DNA of 64,000 nucleotides from Oceanobacillus sp. J11TS1. GTDB taxonomy: Bacteria; Bacillota; Bacilli; Bacillales; Amphibacillaceae. Below are positions 1-9,241 of this stretch, one piece after another (the stretch's first letter is position 1; every line of letters begins with the position of its first letter). Below the pieces are notes generated by a model. That model was not told the origin of the DNA. It did no database searches and was given only the letters and a program-made list of their open reading frames with translations. The stretch is taken from the NCBI RefSeq assembly GCF_018333215.1, contig NZ_BORO01000009.1, forward strand, positions 1 to 64,000, in the 5' to 3' direction. The position numbers and the translations under genes were made by a program.

Positions 1-1
1 T

Positions 2-118
2 ATACGTATTTTCCCTAATGAAGAATCAGCATTTCGTCTGATTGGTTCTGTATTGATGGATTGTGAAGAGAGAATGGATACAGGTGGAAAGAAATTCATT
101 TATCGCACAAAAAGCTAA
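2..118 (+). pseudogene. C-terminal end of an IS256-type (mutator) transposase, cut by window edge
   Basis: The frame is open from the window edge to TAA at 116-118 and encodes about 38 residues beginning IRIFPNEESAFRLIGSVLM. This resembles the conserved C-terminus of IS256-family transposases (R-x-F-P-N-x-E-S-A-x-R-L-I-G-x-V-L-M). The catalytic DDE residues lie outside the window, so I cannot tell whether the gene is intact. A short GC-rich hairpin (about 120-138) and a long perfect palindrome (143-188) follow the stop codon. Confidence 0.6.
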
Positions 119-142
119 CCGTGGCACACCGCGCCACGCGAA

Positions 143-188
143 AATTTTATTTGTTAGGAAGGGGTACCCCTTCCTAACAAATAAAATT
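143..188. repeat. Perfect 46-bp palindrome without a loop
   Basis: Two 23-base arms meet at 165/166 (core GGGGTACCCC) with no mismatch and no spacer. It lies just after the transposase stop. It may be the element's transcription terminator or a cruciform-forming site. No T-run follows directly, so a simple intrinsic terminator is not certain. Confidence 0.75.
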
Positions 189-279
189 CAATCAATACCT
201 AATGTGAGTTGAAAACATATAATCAATTTTACACATAAATAAGGACTTGACTTTTTTCTGTAGCGGGTTCGGGATTAAG

Positions 280-502
280 TTGGAGCGACTTTTCAGTTTT
301 CTGAGCGGATTCAGCTTTGGTTGGAGCGACTTTTCAGTTTTCTGAGCGGATTCAGCTTTGGTTGGAGCGACTTTTCAGTTTTCTGAGCGGATTCAGCTTT
401 GGTTGGAGCGACTTTTCAGTTTTCTGAGCGGGGTCAACTTTGGTTGGAGCGACTTTTCAGTTTTCTGAGCGGGGTCAGCTTTGGTTGGAGCGACTTTTCA
501 GT
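280..502. repeat. Tandem 41-bp repeat array; GAGCG every 20-21 bp
   Basis: Units begin at 280, 321, 362, 403, 444 and 485 (41-bp period). Each unit has two half-units, one starting TTGGAGCGAC and one CTGAGCGG. GAGCG starts at 283, 303, 324, 344, 365, 385, 406, 426, 447, 467 and 488, alternating 20 and 21 bp, so all copies lie on one face of the helix. The last unit is cut short after TTTTCAGTT. There is no convincing reading frame. It lies between two convergent genes and shares its motif and period with an array at 23362-23510. Confidence 0.9.
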
Positions 503-566
503 TAATGTATTTCAATTTACTCTTTTTAATGAAAGGTTTTAAAACTAGTTACCTTTTCATTACCAT

Positions 567-620
567 AAAATAAAACGGAGCTTATCAATATAGCAATATC
601 GATAAGCTCCGTTTTATTTT
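567..620 (-). terminator. Intrinsic terminator of the aminotransferase-mmsA operon
   Basis: A 20-base perfect stem (567-586 with 601-620) encloses a 14-base loop. Read on the minus strand, the second arm ends in a T-rich run. It lies 9 bases beyond the mmsA stop codon. Confidence 0.9.
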
Positions 621-628
621 CTAAAAAG

Positions 629-2089
629 TTACACCCACTTTGTCGTAATAACTTTCTTTCTCGTATAAAATTGTAACCCGTCTTTTCCGTTTGCATGCAA
701 ATCTCCATAGAAAGAATCTTTCCATCCTGAGAATGGGAAAAATGCCATTGGCGCAGGCACACCGATATTGACACCAAGCATTCCAGCATCGATTGTTTCA
801 CGGAACTGACGAACGTTTCCCCCATCTCTCGTGAAAATGCAAGCGCCATTTGCAAATCGGGATTGATTCGTTAGATTGATTGCATCGTCTAAATCTTTTA
901 CACGGGCAATGGATAATACAGGTGCGAAAATTTCATCTTTCCAGATAGTCATTTCTGATGTGACATTATCAAATATCGTCGGGCCGACAAAATAGCCCTC
1001 TTTTTTAACCGCCTCATCTTTTCTACCGTCGCGAACCAGTTTCGCTCCTTCTTTTTCTCCGGTTTCAATATAATTTAATGTTCGTTCTTTATGTTGTTCA
1101 CGAATTACCGGTCCAAGGAAAATTCCGTCGTCCAAGCCGTTGCCAATTTCAATTTCATTGGCTTTTTGGGTAAGGAGCGATAAAAACTCATCAGCAACGG
1201 AATCCTCCACTGCTACTACAGAAGCAGCCATACACCTTTCTCCTGCAGAACCAAATGCTGCGTTCATGATTTGCGTCGAAGCATTATCTAAATTGGCATC
1301 ACTTAGTACGATAGAATGATTTTTGGCACCAGCTAGCGCTTGCACACGTTTTAGATTGTTCGTCCCACGTTTGTAGACATATTCTGCAACAGGCTGGGAT
1401 CCGACAAAGGAAATCGCCGCTATTTGTTTATGATCTAATAAAGTGTTTACGACATCATGAGCACCATGAACGATATTAAACACGCCAGCTGGTAAACCCG
1501 CCTCTTCTAATAACTCTGCTAAACGATTCGCTAAAAGTGGTGTACGTTCCGATGGCTTCAGCACAAACGTATTTCCTGTTGCAAGTGCCATCGGGAACAT
1601 CCAGCATGGCACCATCATTGGAAAGTTAAATGGAGTAATTCCACCAATGACACCGATGGGATAGCGATACACACCAGATTCCAAGTCCGTTGCAATCGAT
1701 GGAAGCTGTTCCCCCATCATTAAGGAAGGAGCACCAGCAGCAAATTCGACATTTTCAATCCCTCGCTGCACTTCTCCATATGCTTCCGTATAGCTTTTTC
1801 CATTTTCAACGGTAATTAGTTTTGCTAGTTCCTCCCAATTATCAACGAGTAGTTGTTGATATTTAAATAGGATTCTTGTGCGTTTAGGTACAGCTACATC
1901 TTTCCATGATTGAAAGGCCTCGTGAGCAACTTGGATTGCATATTCCACATCCTCTTGGGTTGAGATAGGTACATTTGCAATAACCTCGCCAGTCGCTGGA
2001 TTATACACAGGTTCCGTTTTATCTGTCTTTGCTTCGATCCATTTTCCTCCGACGTAGTTCCTTAATTCCTTTACCATTGTTTGTGTCAA
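629..2089 (-). CDS. mmsA: Malonate/methylmalonate-semialdehyde dehydrogenase (CoA-acylating)
   Basis: This 486-residue aldehyde dehydrogenase converts malonate or methylmalonate semialdehyde plus CoA and NAD+ to acetyl-CoA or propionyl-CoA and CO2. The active-site motif GSAGERCMA places the catalytic cysteine at residue 286. FNFPMM (about 154-159) and the C-terminal [18 protein letters not shown] block are typical of the MmsA/IolA family. The start is TTG: GGAGG lies 7 bases upstream of it, whereas the ATG four codons on is too far away. It follows the aminotransferase gene by 38 bases in one operon. In this neighbourhood its likely job is the last step of uracil or thymine catabolism rather than inositol or valine breakdown (inference). 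Confidence 0.9.
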   Translation of the reverse strand: MTQTMVKELRNYVGGKWIEAKTDKTEPVYNPATGEVIANVPISTQEDVEYAIQVAHEAFQSWKDVAVPKRTRILFKYQQLLVDNWEELAKLITVENGKSYTEAYGEVQRGIENVEFAAGAPSLMMGEQLPSIATDLESGVYRYPIGVIGGITPFNFPMMVPCWMFPMALATGNTFVLKPSERTPLLANRLAELLEEAGLPAGVFNIVHGAHDVVNTLLDHKQIAAISFVGSQPVAEYVYKRGTNNLKRVQALAGAKNHSIVLSDANLDNASTQIMNAAFGSAGERCMAASVVAVEDSVADEFLSLLTQKANEIEIGNGLDDGIFLGPVIREQHKERTLNYIETGEKEGAKLVRDGRKDEAVKKEGYFVGPTIFDNVTSEMTIWKDEIFAPVLSIARVKDLDDAINLTNQSRFANGACIFTRDGGNVRQFRETIDAGMLGVNIGVPAPMAFFPFSGWKDSFYGDLHANGKDGLQFYTRKKVITTKWV

Positions 2090-2128
2090 TTGAAGTCCTC
2101 CCTTATACCTTAATAAACATTTTAGTAA

Positions 2129-3490
2129 TCATTTCGCTGTTGTTTCATGAAATACCTTTTTCAAGACAGAAATTATAAAATCAATATCATCATCCGTACT
2201 AGACAGTGGCGGACTAAGTGCCAAAATATTGTTATAGCCAGCGACGGTATCGCCGTTTTTACCAATAATTAAACCATTCTCCTTGCATGCAGCGATCAAT
2301 CCGCCAACAAAATCTTGGGATGCTGGCTTTTTCGTAAGCTTATCTTCAACGATTTCAATTCCAACGATTAAGCCTAATCCACGGGCATCACCTACAAAAT
2401 CAAGCTTTCGGAATGCATCCAAACCATTTAAAAGGCGATTTCCTAACTCTACAGATCGATCAAATAAATTTTCCTTTTCCAAGATTTCAATATTTTTGAG
2501 TGCCAAAGCACATGCAGCCGGGTTCCCTCCAAATGTATTCACATGACGAAAATGACTATTTTCTTCGCTATCCTTGAAAGTTTCATAGATGTCTTTTCGA
2601 ACAGCTGTAATAGATAATGGAAGATAAGCACTCGTCAGCCCTTTTGCCATCGTGACTATATCCGGCTTTATATTAAAATGCTGATGTCCAAAAGCTTTTC
2701 CTGTTCGGCCAAAACCGCAGATAACTTCATCGATAATAAGCAAAACACCGTGCCGTTTACAAATTTCTTGCACTTGTTCTACATACACAGGATGTGGGAT
2801 CAGCACTCCTCCGCCTGTGATGAGCGGCTCCATAATTACTGCTGCAATCGTCTCTTCCTGTTCCCAAATGATTGTTTCCTCTATTTCTCGCGCGCGTTCT
2901 AAATTATATTCCTCCACAGATATCCCTTCTGGTTTACGGTAATTATCAGGAGGGGCAACATGTAAAAAACCTGAAGATAGCGGTTCATATTTATATTTTC
3001 TTAATGCTTGACCTGTTGCTGACAATGCTCCCATCGAACTGCCATGATAGGCACGGTATCGTGAAATAACTTTATAGCGTGAGGTGTCTCCATTCTGCTG
3101 GTGATATTGACGGGCCATTTTGAAAGCAACTTCATTCGCATCGGAACCACTATTGGAATAAAAAATGACATAGTCTCCATCAAGCATTTCATTTACCTTT
3201 TCTGCAAGTTCAATAGCAGGACCATGGCTTTGCGTCATTGGAACATAAGCCATTTTCTTAATTTGCTCATATGCGGCCTGCGCTAACTCTTCACGGCCAT
3301 ATCCCACATTGACACAATAGAGTCCCGACATTCCGTCCAAATATCGTTTCCCTTGATGATCTGTAATCCAGGAACCTTTTCCTTCTTCCACAATCATTGG
3401 CGGATTTTTTTCACTATACGGAGAAATATGATGCCAAACATTCTGACGATCCCTTTCCACCAAAGATTGTTTTTTCTTTACAGATTCCAT
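2129..3490 (-). CDS. Class III aminotransferase, probable beta-alanine:pyruvate aminotransferase
   Basis: A PLP-dependent fold-type I class III aminotransferase of 453 residues. IIDEVICGFGRTG carries the cofactor-binding Asp and TMAKGLTSAYLP the Schiff-base lysine; YHGSSMGALS lies near the middle. The start at 3490 is preferred to the one ten codons upstream because AAGGAG precedes it at the right distance. Together with mmsA it would turn beta-alanine into malonate semialdehyde and then acetyl-CoA. Sequence alone does not separate beta-alanine from other omega-amino acid substrates, so specificity rests on context. The product gene symbol is therefore left open. Confidence 0.85.
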   Translation of the reverse strand: MESVKKKQSLVERDRQNVWHHISPYSEKNPPMIVEEGKGSWITDHQGKRYLDGMSGLYCVNVGYGREELAQAAYEQIKKMAYVPMTQSHGPAIELAEKVNEMLDGDYVIFYSNSGSDANEVAFKMARQYHQQNGDTSRYKVISRYRAYHGSSMGALSATGQALRKYKYEPLSSGFLHVAPPDNYRKPEGISVEEYNLERAREIEETIIWEQEETIAAVIMEPLITGGGVLIPHPVYVEQVQEICKRHGVLLIIDEVICGFGRTGKAFGHQHFNIKPDIVTMAKGLTSAYLPLSITAVRKDIYETFKDSEENSHFRHVNTFGGNPAACALALKNIEILEKENLFDRSVELGNRLLNGLDAFRKLDFVGDARGLGLIVGIEIVEDKLTKKPASQDFVGGLIAACKENGLIIGKNGDTVAGYNNILALSPPLSSTDDDIDFIISVLKKVFHETTAK

Positions 3491-3689
3491 TCCACCTTCT
3501 CCTTTCTGTACTTCCATCATTTACAAAACGTCTTATTGAGAAGCATTTTCGGAACTTAAACCTTTGGAACTTGACATAATATTAAGTATATTACATAGTT
3601 TATTTTATAACCTTTCCATTTAGTTTTCATTTTACAAAGTGTCAAATATTTCGAATTATACTTTAACGAAATGAAGGGTGGCAAATATA

Positions 3690-5345
3690 TTGGAGAAATG
3701 GAGTATTCAAGTAAAAGATGTTCTTTCCAGAGATTTATTTCGAAATGCTGTCGTTGTTGCCGGAAAAGGCGGATTAAACCGCGAGATTAAATGGACACAC
3801 ATATTGGAACTAGGAGACATCGAATCTTTCATTAATGGAGGCGAATTAATTCTAACTACAGGTTCTGGAATTAAATTCGATTCTCCGGATGGACTTCACC
3901 ACTTGGACAAATTGGTAAATAAGAATGTCGCAGGGGTATGCATTGAACTGGGTACCCACATCAAAGAAATTGCACCTGAGATTATTCAATATGCCAATGA
4001 TCATGACTTACCTTTCATTATCTTCGACGAGATTGTTAAATTCGTAGACATCACACAAGACCTTCACACAGTAATCATTAATCATCATCACCAAATGCTG
4101 AGCCAGCTTTCTAGTTTTTCAGAGAAATTTAATGAACTTTCCTTATTACCAAATGGAACCTTAAATATTTTGAAAGAGCTGTACGCACATTTCTATGCAC
4201 CTGTCTTATTTGTATCAGATGACGCAAAAGCCTATTATTACCCTCCGATGATCAAAGACCATGCGCAATGGATGAAAACACGAATTAAAAATATTAAGAA
4301 GCCGACCCCCTATACATGCTATAAATTGGACAAGAATTATTACACGATTTTTCCTATTAAAGGGCTGGGACATACTTGGGGATATTTATGTTTACAGATA
4401 GAACACGAAAAGTTAGATGAATTCTCTTTTTCCATAATTGATCGCGCAGCATTAGCAATTGCACAAATAATGCTTCGAAATAAGACAATCGAAGAACGAA
4501 AACAAAACCAAGAAGAAGAGATTGTCAGAAAGATGTTAAGCGGGAGAGACCTTGATGTTAGTGAGATTCAAAAAATATTGCCCTCTTCAGCAAAGAACCT
4601 ATATTATCGTTTATTTTTGATTGAGACGAACACCTTTAATTTAAATAATAAAGAAGAGAATTGGGAAGAAATGAAATTACAGCAAGCAATGATTATTCGC
4701 TCATTATTTAGGAAGAACGGATTTATGCCAGCTGTATCTGTCGGACGAAATGAAATTGCCGTTATTGCTGCCTTATATCATCAAAAGAATGCCCAAAAAT
4801 ATACGAACCGATTTATAGATATTATTAATGAATTAAAGAACAGCCAACAAAAGGATATTTTTAACGGGAATCAGTATACTTTCGGAATCAGTAATGTCCA
4901 TGTTGATTATGATACTTCTCATCTCAGTTATAAGGAAGCAAAAGATGCGATACTTATTCAAAATGCTAATTTAATAGAGACGTATTTCTATGAAGAAATT
5001 GGTGTCTATCGCTTATTAATAGAAATGTATAATAGCAACAAACTTGAGGCATATGTGCAAGATTATTTAGGTCCTCTTTTACAATATGATAACAAAACGA
5101 AAAGCAATCTGCTCTCCACACTTTCTGTATACCTAAAATGTATGGGGTCCAAAAAAGAAACCGCTAACAAACTATTTATTGTTCGACAAACTTTGTACCA
5201 CCGTTTAGAAAAGATTGAAAAGCTACTAAGAACAGATCTTGCGGAGCCAATCAACCGACAGGCGATTGAGCTGGCATTGAGTGCCTATTATCTATTAAAC
5301 CAGACATCGCAAGAGGAATCGCATTCTATAAAAGAACTTAAATAG
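3690..5345 (+). CDS. PucR-family transcriptional regulator
   Basis: About 551 residues with the PucR architecture: an N-terminal purine-catabolism-regulator domain (KDVLSRDLFRNAVVVAGKGG ... GELILTTG), a central region, and a C-terminal HTH_30 domain (about 490-540, KETANKLFIVRQTLYHRLEKIEKLL region). It is divergent from the aminotransferase-mmsA operon, so it probably controls the pyrimidine or beta-amino acid genes around it. A GTG at 3678 would give four more residues, but its AAGG abuts the start codon; the TTG at 3690 has GAAGGG about 9 bases upstream and is preferred. Family certain, effector inferred. Confidence 0.85.
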   Translation: MEKWSIQVKDVLSRDLFRNAVVVAGKGGLNREIKWTHILELGDIESFINGGELILTTGSGIKFDSPDGLHHLDKLVNKNVAGVCIELGTHIKEIAPEIIQYANDHDLPFIIFDEIVKFVDITQDLHTVIINHHHQMLSQLSSFSEKFNELSLLPNGTLNILKELYAHFYAPVLFVSDDAKAYYYPPMIKDHAQWMKTRIKNIKKPTPYTCYKLDKNYYTIFPIKGLGHTWGYLCLQIEHEKLDEFSFSIIDRAALAIAQIMLRNKTIEERKQNQEEEIVRKMLSGRDLDVSEIQKILPSSAKNLYYRLFLIETNTFNLNNKEENWEEMKLQQAMIIRSLFRKNGFMPAVSVGRNEIAVIAALYHQKNAQKYTNRFIDIINELKNSQQKDIFNGNQYTFGISNVHVDYDTSHLSYKEAKDAILIQNANLIETYFYEEIGVYRLLIEMYNSNKLEAYVQDYLGPLLQYDNKTKSNLLSTLSVYLKCMGSKKETANKLFIVRQTLYHRLEKIEKLLRTDLAEPINRQAIELALSAYYLLNQTSQEESHSIKELK

Positions 5346-5653
5346 CTTAGGATGGGATGCTCCTTTTAAATTAATAGACACATTGTAAATTAGATCTAGT
5401 CCACTTTTAACATTATGATGATTGTTGTTATTTAGTTGTTTCATTATATTCAAAGGTAATTATATTTTTTTAAAATAATATAATCTGATGCACAAAGGGG
5501 GGGAACGGTTAATCAATCAAACATAAAGAAACACATAATGAAATAAGTAAATTCCGTTAGTACAGTTTTTTTACAGTTAGTTTATTTTAAATAAGCGAGC
5601 AACACCTGTTTAGTATCAATTTTGATTTTCACCATTTAAAAGGGGATGGATCT
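5346..5653 (+). other. Intergenic region between pucR and the symporter genes
   Basis: AT-rich with no coding frame I can support. It presumably holds the promoter and the operator of the symporter operon, but I see no clear -35/-10 pair and no clean terminator. An AAAAGGGGATG ribosome site at its end serves the 41-aa peptide. Confidence 0.4.
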
Positions 5654-5779
5654 ATGTTCAATTTACCTCTAGAAACCGTATTATTCATGCTGCCTTGGCC
5701 ATTAATATGGGTGATACTAGCTCTCGTTATGTATTTTAAATTGCGACGTGACGAAAAACTCGAAGATCAGAGCGAATAA
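5654..5779 (+). CDS. Small membrane protein, symporter accessory subunit-like (41 aa)
   Basis: ATG at 5654 follows an AAGGGGATG ribosome site; TAA at 5777-5779. The peptide has one hydrophobic helix (about residues 8-28, VLFMLPWPLIWVILALVMYF) followed by a charged tail KLRRDEKLEDQSE. A one-helix peptide just upstream of a sodium:solute symporter is a recurrent arrangement (symporter small accessory proteins; compare YhdT with PanF). The 36-base gap to the symporter suggests co-translation. Role inferred from position and topology. Confidence 0.7.
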   Translation: MFNLPLETVLFMLPWPLIWVILALVMYFKLRRDEKLEDQSE

Positions 5780-5815
5780 GGAATAAAGTGATAACAGAAA
5801 GGAACTGATTACTAG

Positions 5816-7444
5816 ATGAACTTAGACATTATCATTTTTTTCACCTATTTATTAGGGATGCTAGGAATAGGTTTATATTTTACTAAAAGCGCTTCTGCAT
5901 CTGCTGATCATTATTTATTAGGAAACCGAAAAATTGGAGCCCCTGTCACCGCAATCAGCATGCAGAGTTCGTCAATGAGTGGGTTTATGTTCATGGGCGG
6001 CCCCGCTCAGGCCTTTCAAGAAGGCTGGCATGCATTATGGTATGCCATAGGGGATGCCGGTGGATCCATCGTCAATTTATCTGTATTGGGAAAAAGGATG
6101 CGAAGGTTGTCCCAACTACTCGGAGCACTTTCACCGATTGAATACTTGGAGAAACGTTTTGAAAGCTTTGGAATACGTGTTTACGGAGCTATTATAGCGA
6201 TAATCTTTCTTTTCGCTTATGCATTCGCTCAGTTTATTGCTGCTGGTAAAGCATTATCGGCAATGTCAGGTTTTTCATATGAGTGGGCGCTTATCCTCGG
6301 TGTTGGTGTTATTATTATCTATACAGTGGCTGGCGGTTATCTTGCTGTTGCTGTGAGCGGATTTATCCAAGGAATTATTATGCTAATTGGGGTTACAGCT
6401 ATCGGTATTATGGTACTGCCTAAAGTTGGCGGTTTGTCAGGCTTAAATGCACAACTAGCTGCCATTGATCCAACTTACCTAAGTATTTGGGGGAAAGATC
6501 TGATTTATTACGGTCAGTGGGGCGTTATTATAGGAGCTGTACTCATTTATGCTATTGGCTATATGGGACTCCCTCATGTAACAGTAAGGCATATGTCAAT
6601 GCAAAGCGCAAACACTACAAAAAATGCAATTATATGGTCCGCTGCCTTTAATCAATTATTTACATTTACTCCTTATATATTAGGTTTGTCAGCTATTGTT
6701 ATTATGCCTGTTGTATCAGATCCTGAAATGGTTATTCCAGAACTCGTATATACATTCTTCCCAGGTATATTGGCTGCCATTTTACTTTCAGCTATTATGG
6801 CTGCAATAATGTCTACTTGTGATTCCTTGCTTATGCAAGCAGGCACAACACTTTCACGTGATATTTATCATCGTTTCATCAACAAAAAAGCCAGTCATAA
6901 GCAGTTACTTTTAGTGTCCAGGCTATGCATTTTCGTTGGCGGTATTATCGGTATCATTGTCGCGACCTATGAACCTCCAACTGTATTTGCTCTTGTCGTG
7001 TTTGCCTTTGGTGTACTGGGAAATACATTTCTTGTTCCCTTTGTTGCCTCCGTCTATTCAAGGAAAGCGAATAAAATAGGAATTCTTTGTGCGATGATTA
7101 GCGGTTCTATAATAAATATTCTTTGGGAGATATTGGCCTTACAAAATGCTAGCGGACTACATCCGTTTTTAGCTGGTCTAATTGCTTCTCTTATTGCCAT
7201 GTTCATTGGAAATCAATTTGGTACACCTCCTTCAGATCCTATTTTAGAGGCGTATGACTTAGCAAAGCAAAACAAGAGGATTCCAAAAAAATTAGAAAAA
7301 GGGATTTTTGAAGACCTTGCCCCTGAAGCACGCAATATTTCTAAGTTCATTCAAACCCAAGAGGATCCCGAATTAGTGACAAAAAGGAAAAGAGATAAAA
7401 ATTTCGAAATAGAACCTGAAATTGATTTAAGGTTAGAGGGGTAG
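5816..7444 (+). CDS. Sodium:solute symporter (SSS family)
   Basis: A 542-residue membrane protein with about 13 predicted helices. The N-terminus (FTYLLGMLGIGLYFTKSASASADHYLLGNRKIG) and SMQSSSMSGFMFMGGPAQAF match the PutP/PanF-like SSS family. The last 60 residues are a charged cytoplasmic tail. It is preceded by a one-helix accessory peptide and followed after 6 bases by an unknown 161-aa protein. Encoded inside the pyrimidine-degradation locus next to PucR, it may import a pathway metabolite such as beta-alanine or a ureido acid. The substrate cannot be read from the sequence. Confidence 0.85.
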   Translation: MNLDIIIFFTYLLGMLGIGLYFTKSASASADHYLLGNRKIGAPVTAISMQSSSMSGFMFMGGPAQAFQEGWHALWYAIGDAGGSIVNLSVLGKRMRRLSQLLGALSPIEYLEKRFESFGIRVYGAIIAIIFLFAYAFAQFIAAGKALSAMSGFSYEWALILGVGVIIIYTVAGGYLAVAVSGFIQGIIMLIGVTAIGIMVLPKVGGLSGLNAQLAAIDPTYLSIWGKDLIYYGQWGVIIGAVLIYAIGYMGLPHVTVRHMSMQSANTTKNAIIWSAAFNQLFTFTPYILGLSAIVIMPVVSDPEMVIPELVYTFFPGILAAILLSAIMAAIMSTCDSLLMQAGTTLSRDIYHRFINKKASHKQLLLVSRLCIFVGGIIGIIVATYEPPTVFALVVFAFGVLGNTFLVPFVASVYSRKANKIGILCAMISGSIINILWEILALQNASGLHPFLAGLIASLIAMFIGNQFGTPPSDPILEAYDLAKQNKRIPKKLEKGIFEDLAPEARNISKFIQTQEDPELVTKRKRDKNFEIEPEIDLRLEG

Positions 7445-7450
7445 TCTGCT

Positions 7451-7936
7451 TTGAGTGCTAAAGTGTTTACACAACCTGTAGAATTTAATAAAGACCAAAT
7501 TGAATCAAGTTTTAAGAAGTTACATCCTCATTCTAATTTTATTGCAGAACGTGTCATCTACTATCCTTATTATTATTTTAGTTATAACATAAAAGCGAAA
7601 CGCCTTTTCCTTCCTTTAAATGAAAAAGTAGGATGTGCCATTGACTCGATTAGCGGCAGAGGATCACTTATTGATTACAAGCCAAAATGGAAAGAGCTTG
7701 AAATTTCAATTGAGCAACAGATGCCACAAACGTACACCTTGAAGGACTGTGCTTCCTTTTCTGAATCATTCATTTATCGTTCCTTATCTTTAAAAATGAG
7801 GATGATTTCATTTAAAGAACTAAAGAGAGAGCAACAGCAAATATTTTATCGTCCTTACTGGGTGGTTTGGAACGAAAAAGATGGTTCGTCAGATTTCATT
7901 GTTGACGGTGTATCGGGACAATATCATCCTTTATGA
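7451..7936 (+). CDS. Hypothetical protein co-transcribed with the symporter (161 aa)
   Basis: TTG start with GAGGGG 9 bases upstream, 6 bases after the symporter stop. The protein is soluble, with no signal peptide or membrane helix. It has an aromatic stretch (VIYYPYYYFSYNIKAKRLFLP, about 36-56), a CAIDSISGRGSLIDY block and a second related-looking block near the C-terminus (YRPYWVVW ... FIVDGVSGQYHPL). The two halves share the pattern YxPY-W/Y ... D-SGxG, which hints at an internal duplication. I do not recognise the family. Its position points to a role tied to the symporter. Confidence 0.7.
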   Translation: MSAKVFTQPVEFNKDQIESSFKKLHPHSNFIAERVIYYPYYYFSYNIKAKRLFLPLNEKVGCAIDSISGRGSLIDYKPKWKELEISIEQQMPQTYTLKDCASFSESFIYRSLSLKMRMISFKELKREQQQIFYRPYWVVWNEKDGSSDFIVDGVSGQYHPL

Positions 7937-7942
7937 AACAAC

Positions 7943-7980
7943 AAAAACAGGTAGAGGTTTCCTTTCCTATACCTGTTTTT
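7943..7980. terminator. Bidirectional terminator between convergent operons
   Basis: The perfect stem AAAAACAGGTA/TACCTGTTTTT has a 16-base loop. It lies between the 161-aa gene (plus) and the amidohydrolase gene (minus), with a T-run in both directions. Confidence 0.85.
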
Positions 7981-7988
7981 GTGACTAT

Positions 7989-9224
7989 TCAATCCGCCGT
8001 TAAGTCCAGAACAGTCTGCAAAACCACGTTTACCCCACGTTCACAATCTTCCCAGGAAGTTAGTTCATCTTCTGCATGGCTTTTTCCGTTAACGCTTGGC
8101 ACGAAGACCATAGCAGCAGGTAAATAGGTCGCAATAAATTGCGCATCATGCCCTGCACCGCTTGCCATCCGTTTATAGGAGCAGCCTAAGGTTTTGCAGG
8201 ACTCCTCTAAAGAGTCTACCAGTTTATCATGAAACCATACTGTGTCCCGGTCCCAAAGCTTCGTTACCGTTACGTCACATTTTTCCTTGGCGTCCGTTTC
8301 CGTTAACCCTTGAATGATGTCTTCTACTTGACTGATTACAGCCGCTTCCTTATGGCGTGCTTCAAGTGTAAACACTACTTTATTTGGGATAACGGAATGA
8401 ATATTCGGGTTCACATTCATCCTTCCAATCGTATAAACGAGTTCGCTATCTAATTCACTCATTTTCTCCCGTATTTCATTAATTAAGTTATTGGCAGCAA
8501 ATAAGCTATCTTTTCTCATTGGCATTGGCGTAGTTCCCGCATGATTGGATTCCCCGGTTACTTCGATTTCGTAGCAGCACATGCCAACCACACATTCTAC
8601 AACCCCAATATCAATGGATTCATTCTCTAACACAGGTCCTTGTTCAATATGCAGTTCCAAAAAGGCCTCTGCTTCTGTTAAACGATTTTCTTTACTGCCT
8701 TCATATCCGCTTTCTTTTAAAGCTTTTGCAAAGGTTACACCGTTTTTATCGGTTGACCTAAGCATTGCACCTTTATCAAACCTTCCAGACATTACTCCGG
8801 AAGCCATCAGCGAAGGTTCAAATCTTGCTCCTTCCTCATTGGTAATATTCGCTACCACCACAGGAATCTGCGGCCTGATATTATTTTCAACCAAAGTTCT
8901 TACTACCTCAAGCCCCGTTAAAACACCTAACACACCGTCAAATCTCCCGCCTTTTTCCACGGAATCTAAATGCGAGCCGATAACAACTGGGGGTTTATCA
9001 TTATCCACCCCTTCCAGCGTTGCATACATACTGCCCATATCATCCCATTTCACTGTCATGCCAAGTTCTTCACAGACGTTTTTAAAATGGTCTCTAACTT
9101 TTATATCCATTTCGGATAATGCGAGACGGGTTACCCCATTCTTTTCGGTTCTTCCAAAATCCGCAAACGCTTCAACAGTTTGTTTTAATCTTTCTCCATT
9201 AATTAACACTTTTTGTTTTTCCAC
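7989..9224 (-). CDS. M20-family amidohydrolase: N-carbamoyl-beta-alanine / N-carbamoyl-L-amino acid hydrolase
   Basis: 411 residues of the HyuC/AmaB/allantoate-amidohydrolase branch of M20 metallohydrolases. Metal-binding and catalytic motifs are visible: GSHLDSVEKGGRFDG, NEEGARF, ELHIEQGP, ESNHAGTTPM and a late GAGHDAQ. The enzyme would hydrolyse N-carbamoyl-beta-alanine (ureidopropionate) to beta-alanine, NH3 and CO2. GTG start with AGGGGGA just upstream. It is the last gene of the preT-preA-dihydropyrimidinase operon, which favours ureidopropionase activity over allantoate (inference). Confidence 0.88.
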   Translation of the reverse strand: MEKQKVLINGERLKQTVEAFADFGRTEKNGVTRLALSEMDIKVRDHFKNVCEELGMTVKWDDMGSMYATLEGVDNDKPPVVIGSHLDSVEKGGRFDGVLGVLTGLEVVRTLVENNIRPQIPVVVANITNEEGARFEPSLMASGVMSGRFDKGAMLRSTDKNGVTFAKALKESGYEGSKENRLTEAEAFLELHIEQGPVLENESIDIGVVECVVGMCCYEIEVTGESNHAGTTPMPMRKDSLFAANNLINEIREKMSELDSELVYTIGRMNVNPNIHSVIPNKVVFTLEARHKEAAVISQVEDIIQGLTETDAKEKCDVTVTKLWDRDTVWFHDKLVDSLEESCKTLGCSYKRMASGAGHDAQFIATYLPAAMVFVPSVNGKSHAEDELTSWEDCERGVNVVLQTVLDLTAD

Positions 9225-9241
9225 GATATCTCCCCCTGCGT

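Noticed and set aside
280-502. CRISPR array
   Set aside because: The 41-bp units are repeated throughout without unique spacers, and no cas gene is present.
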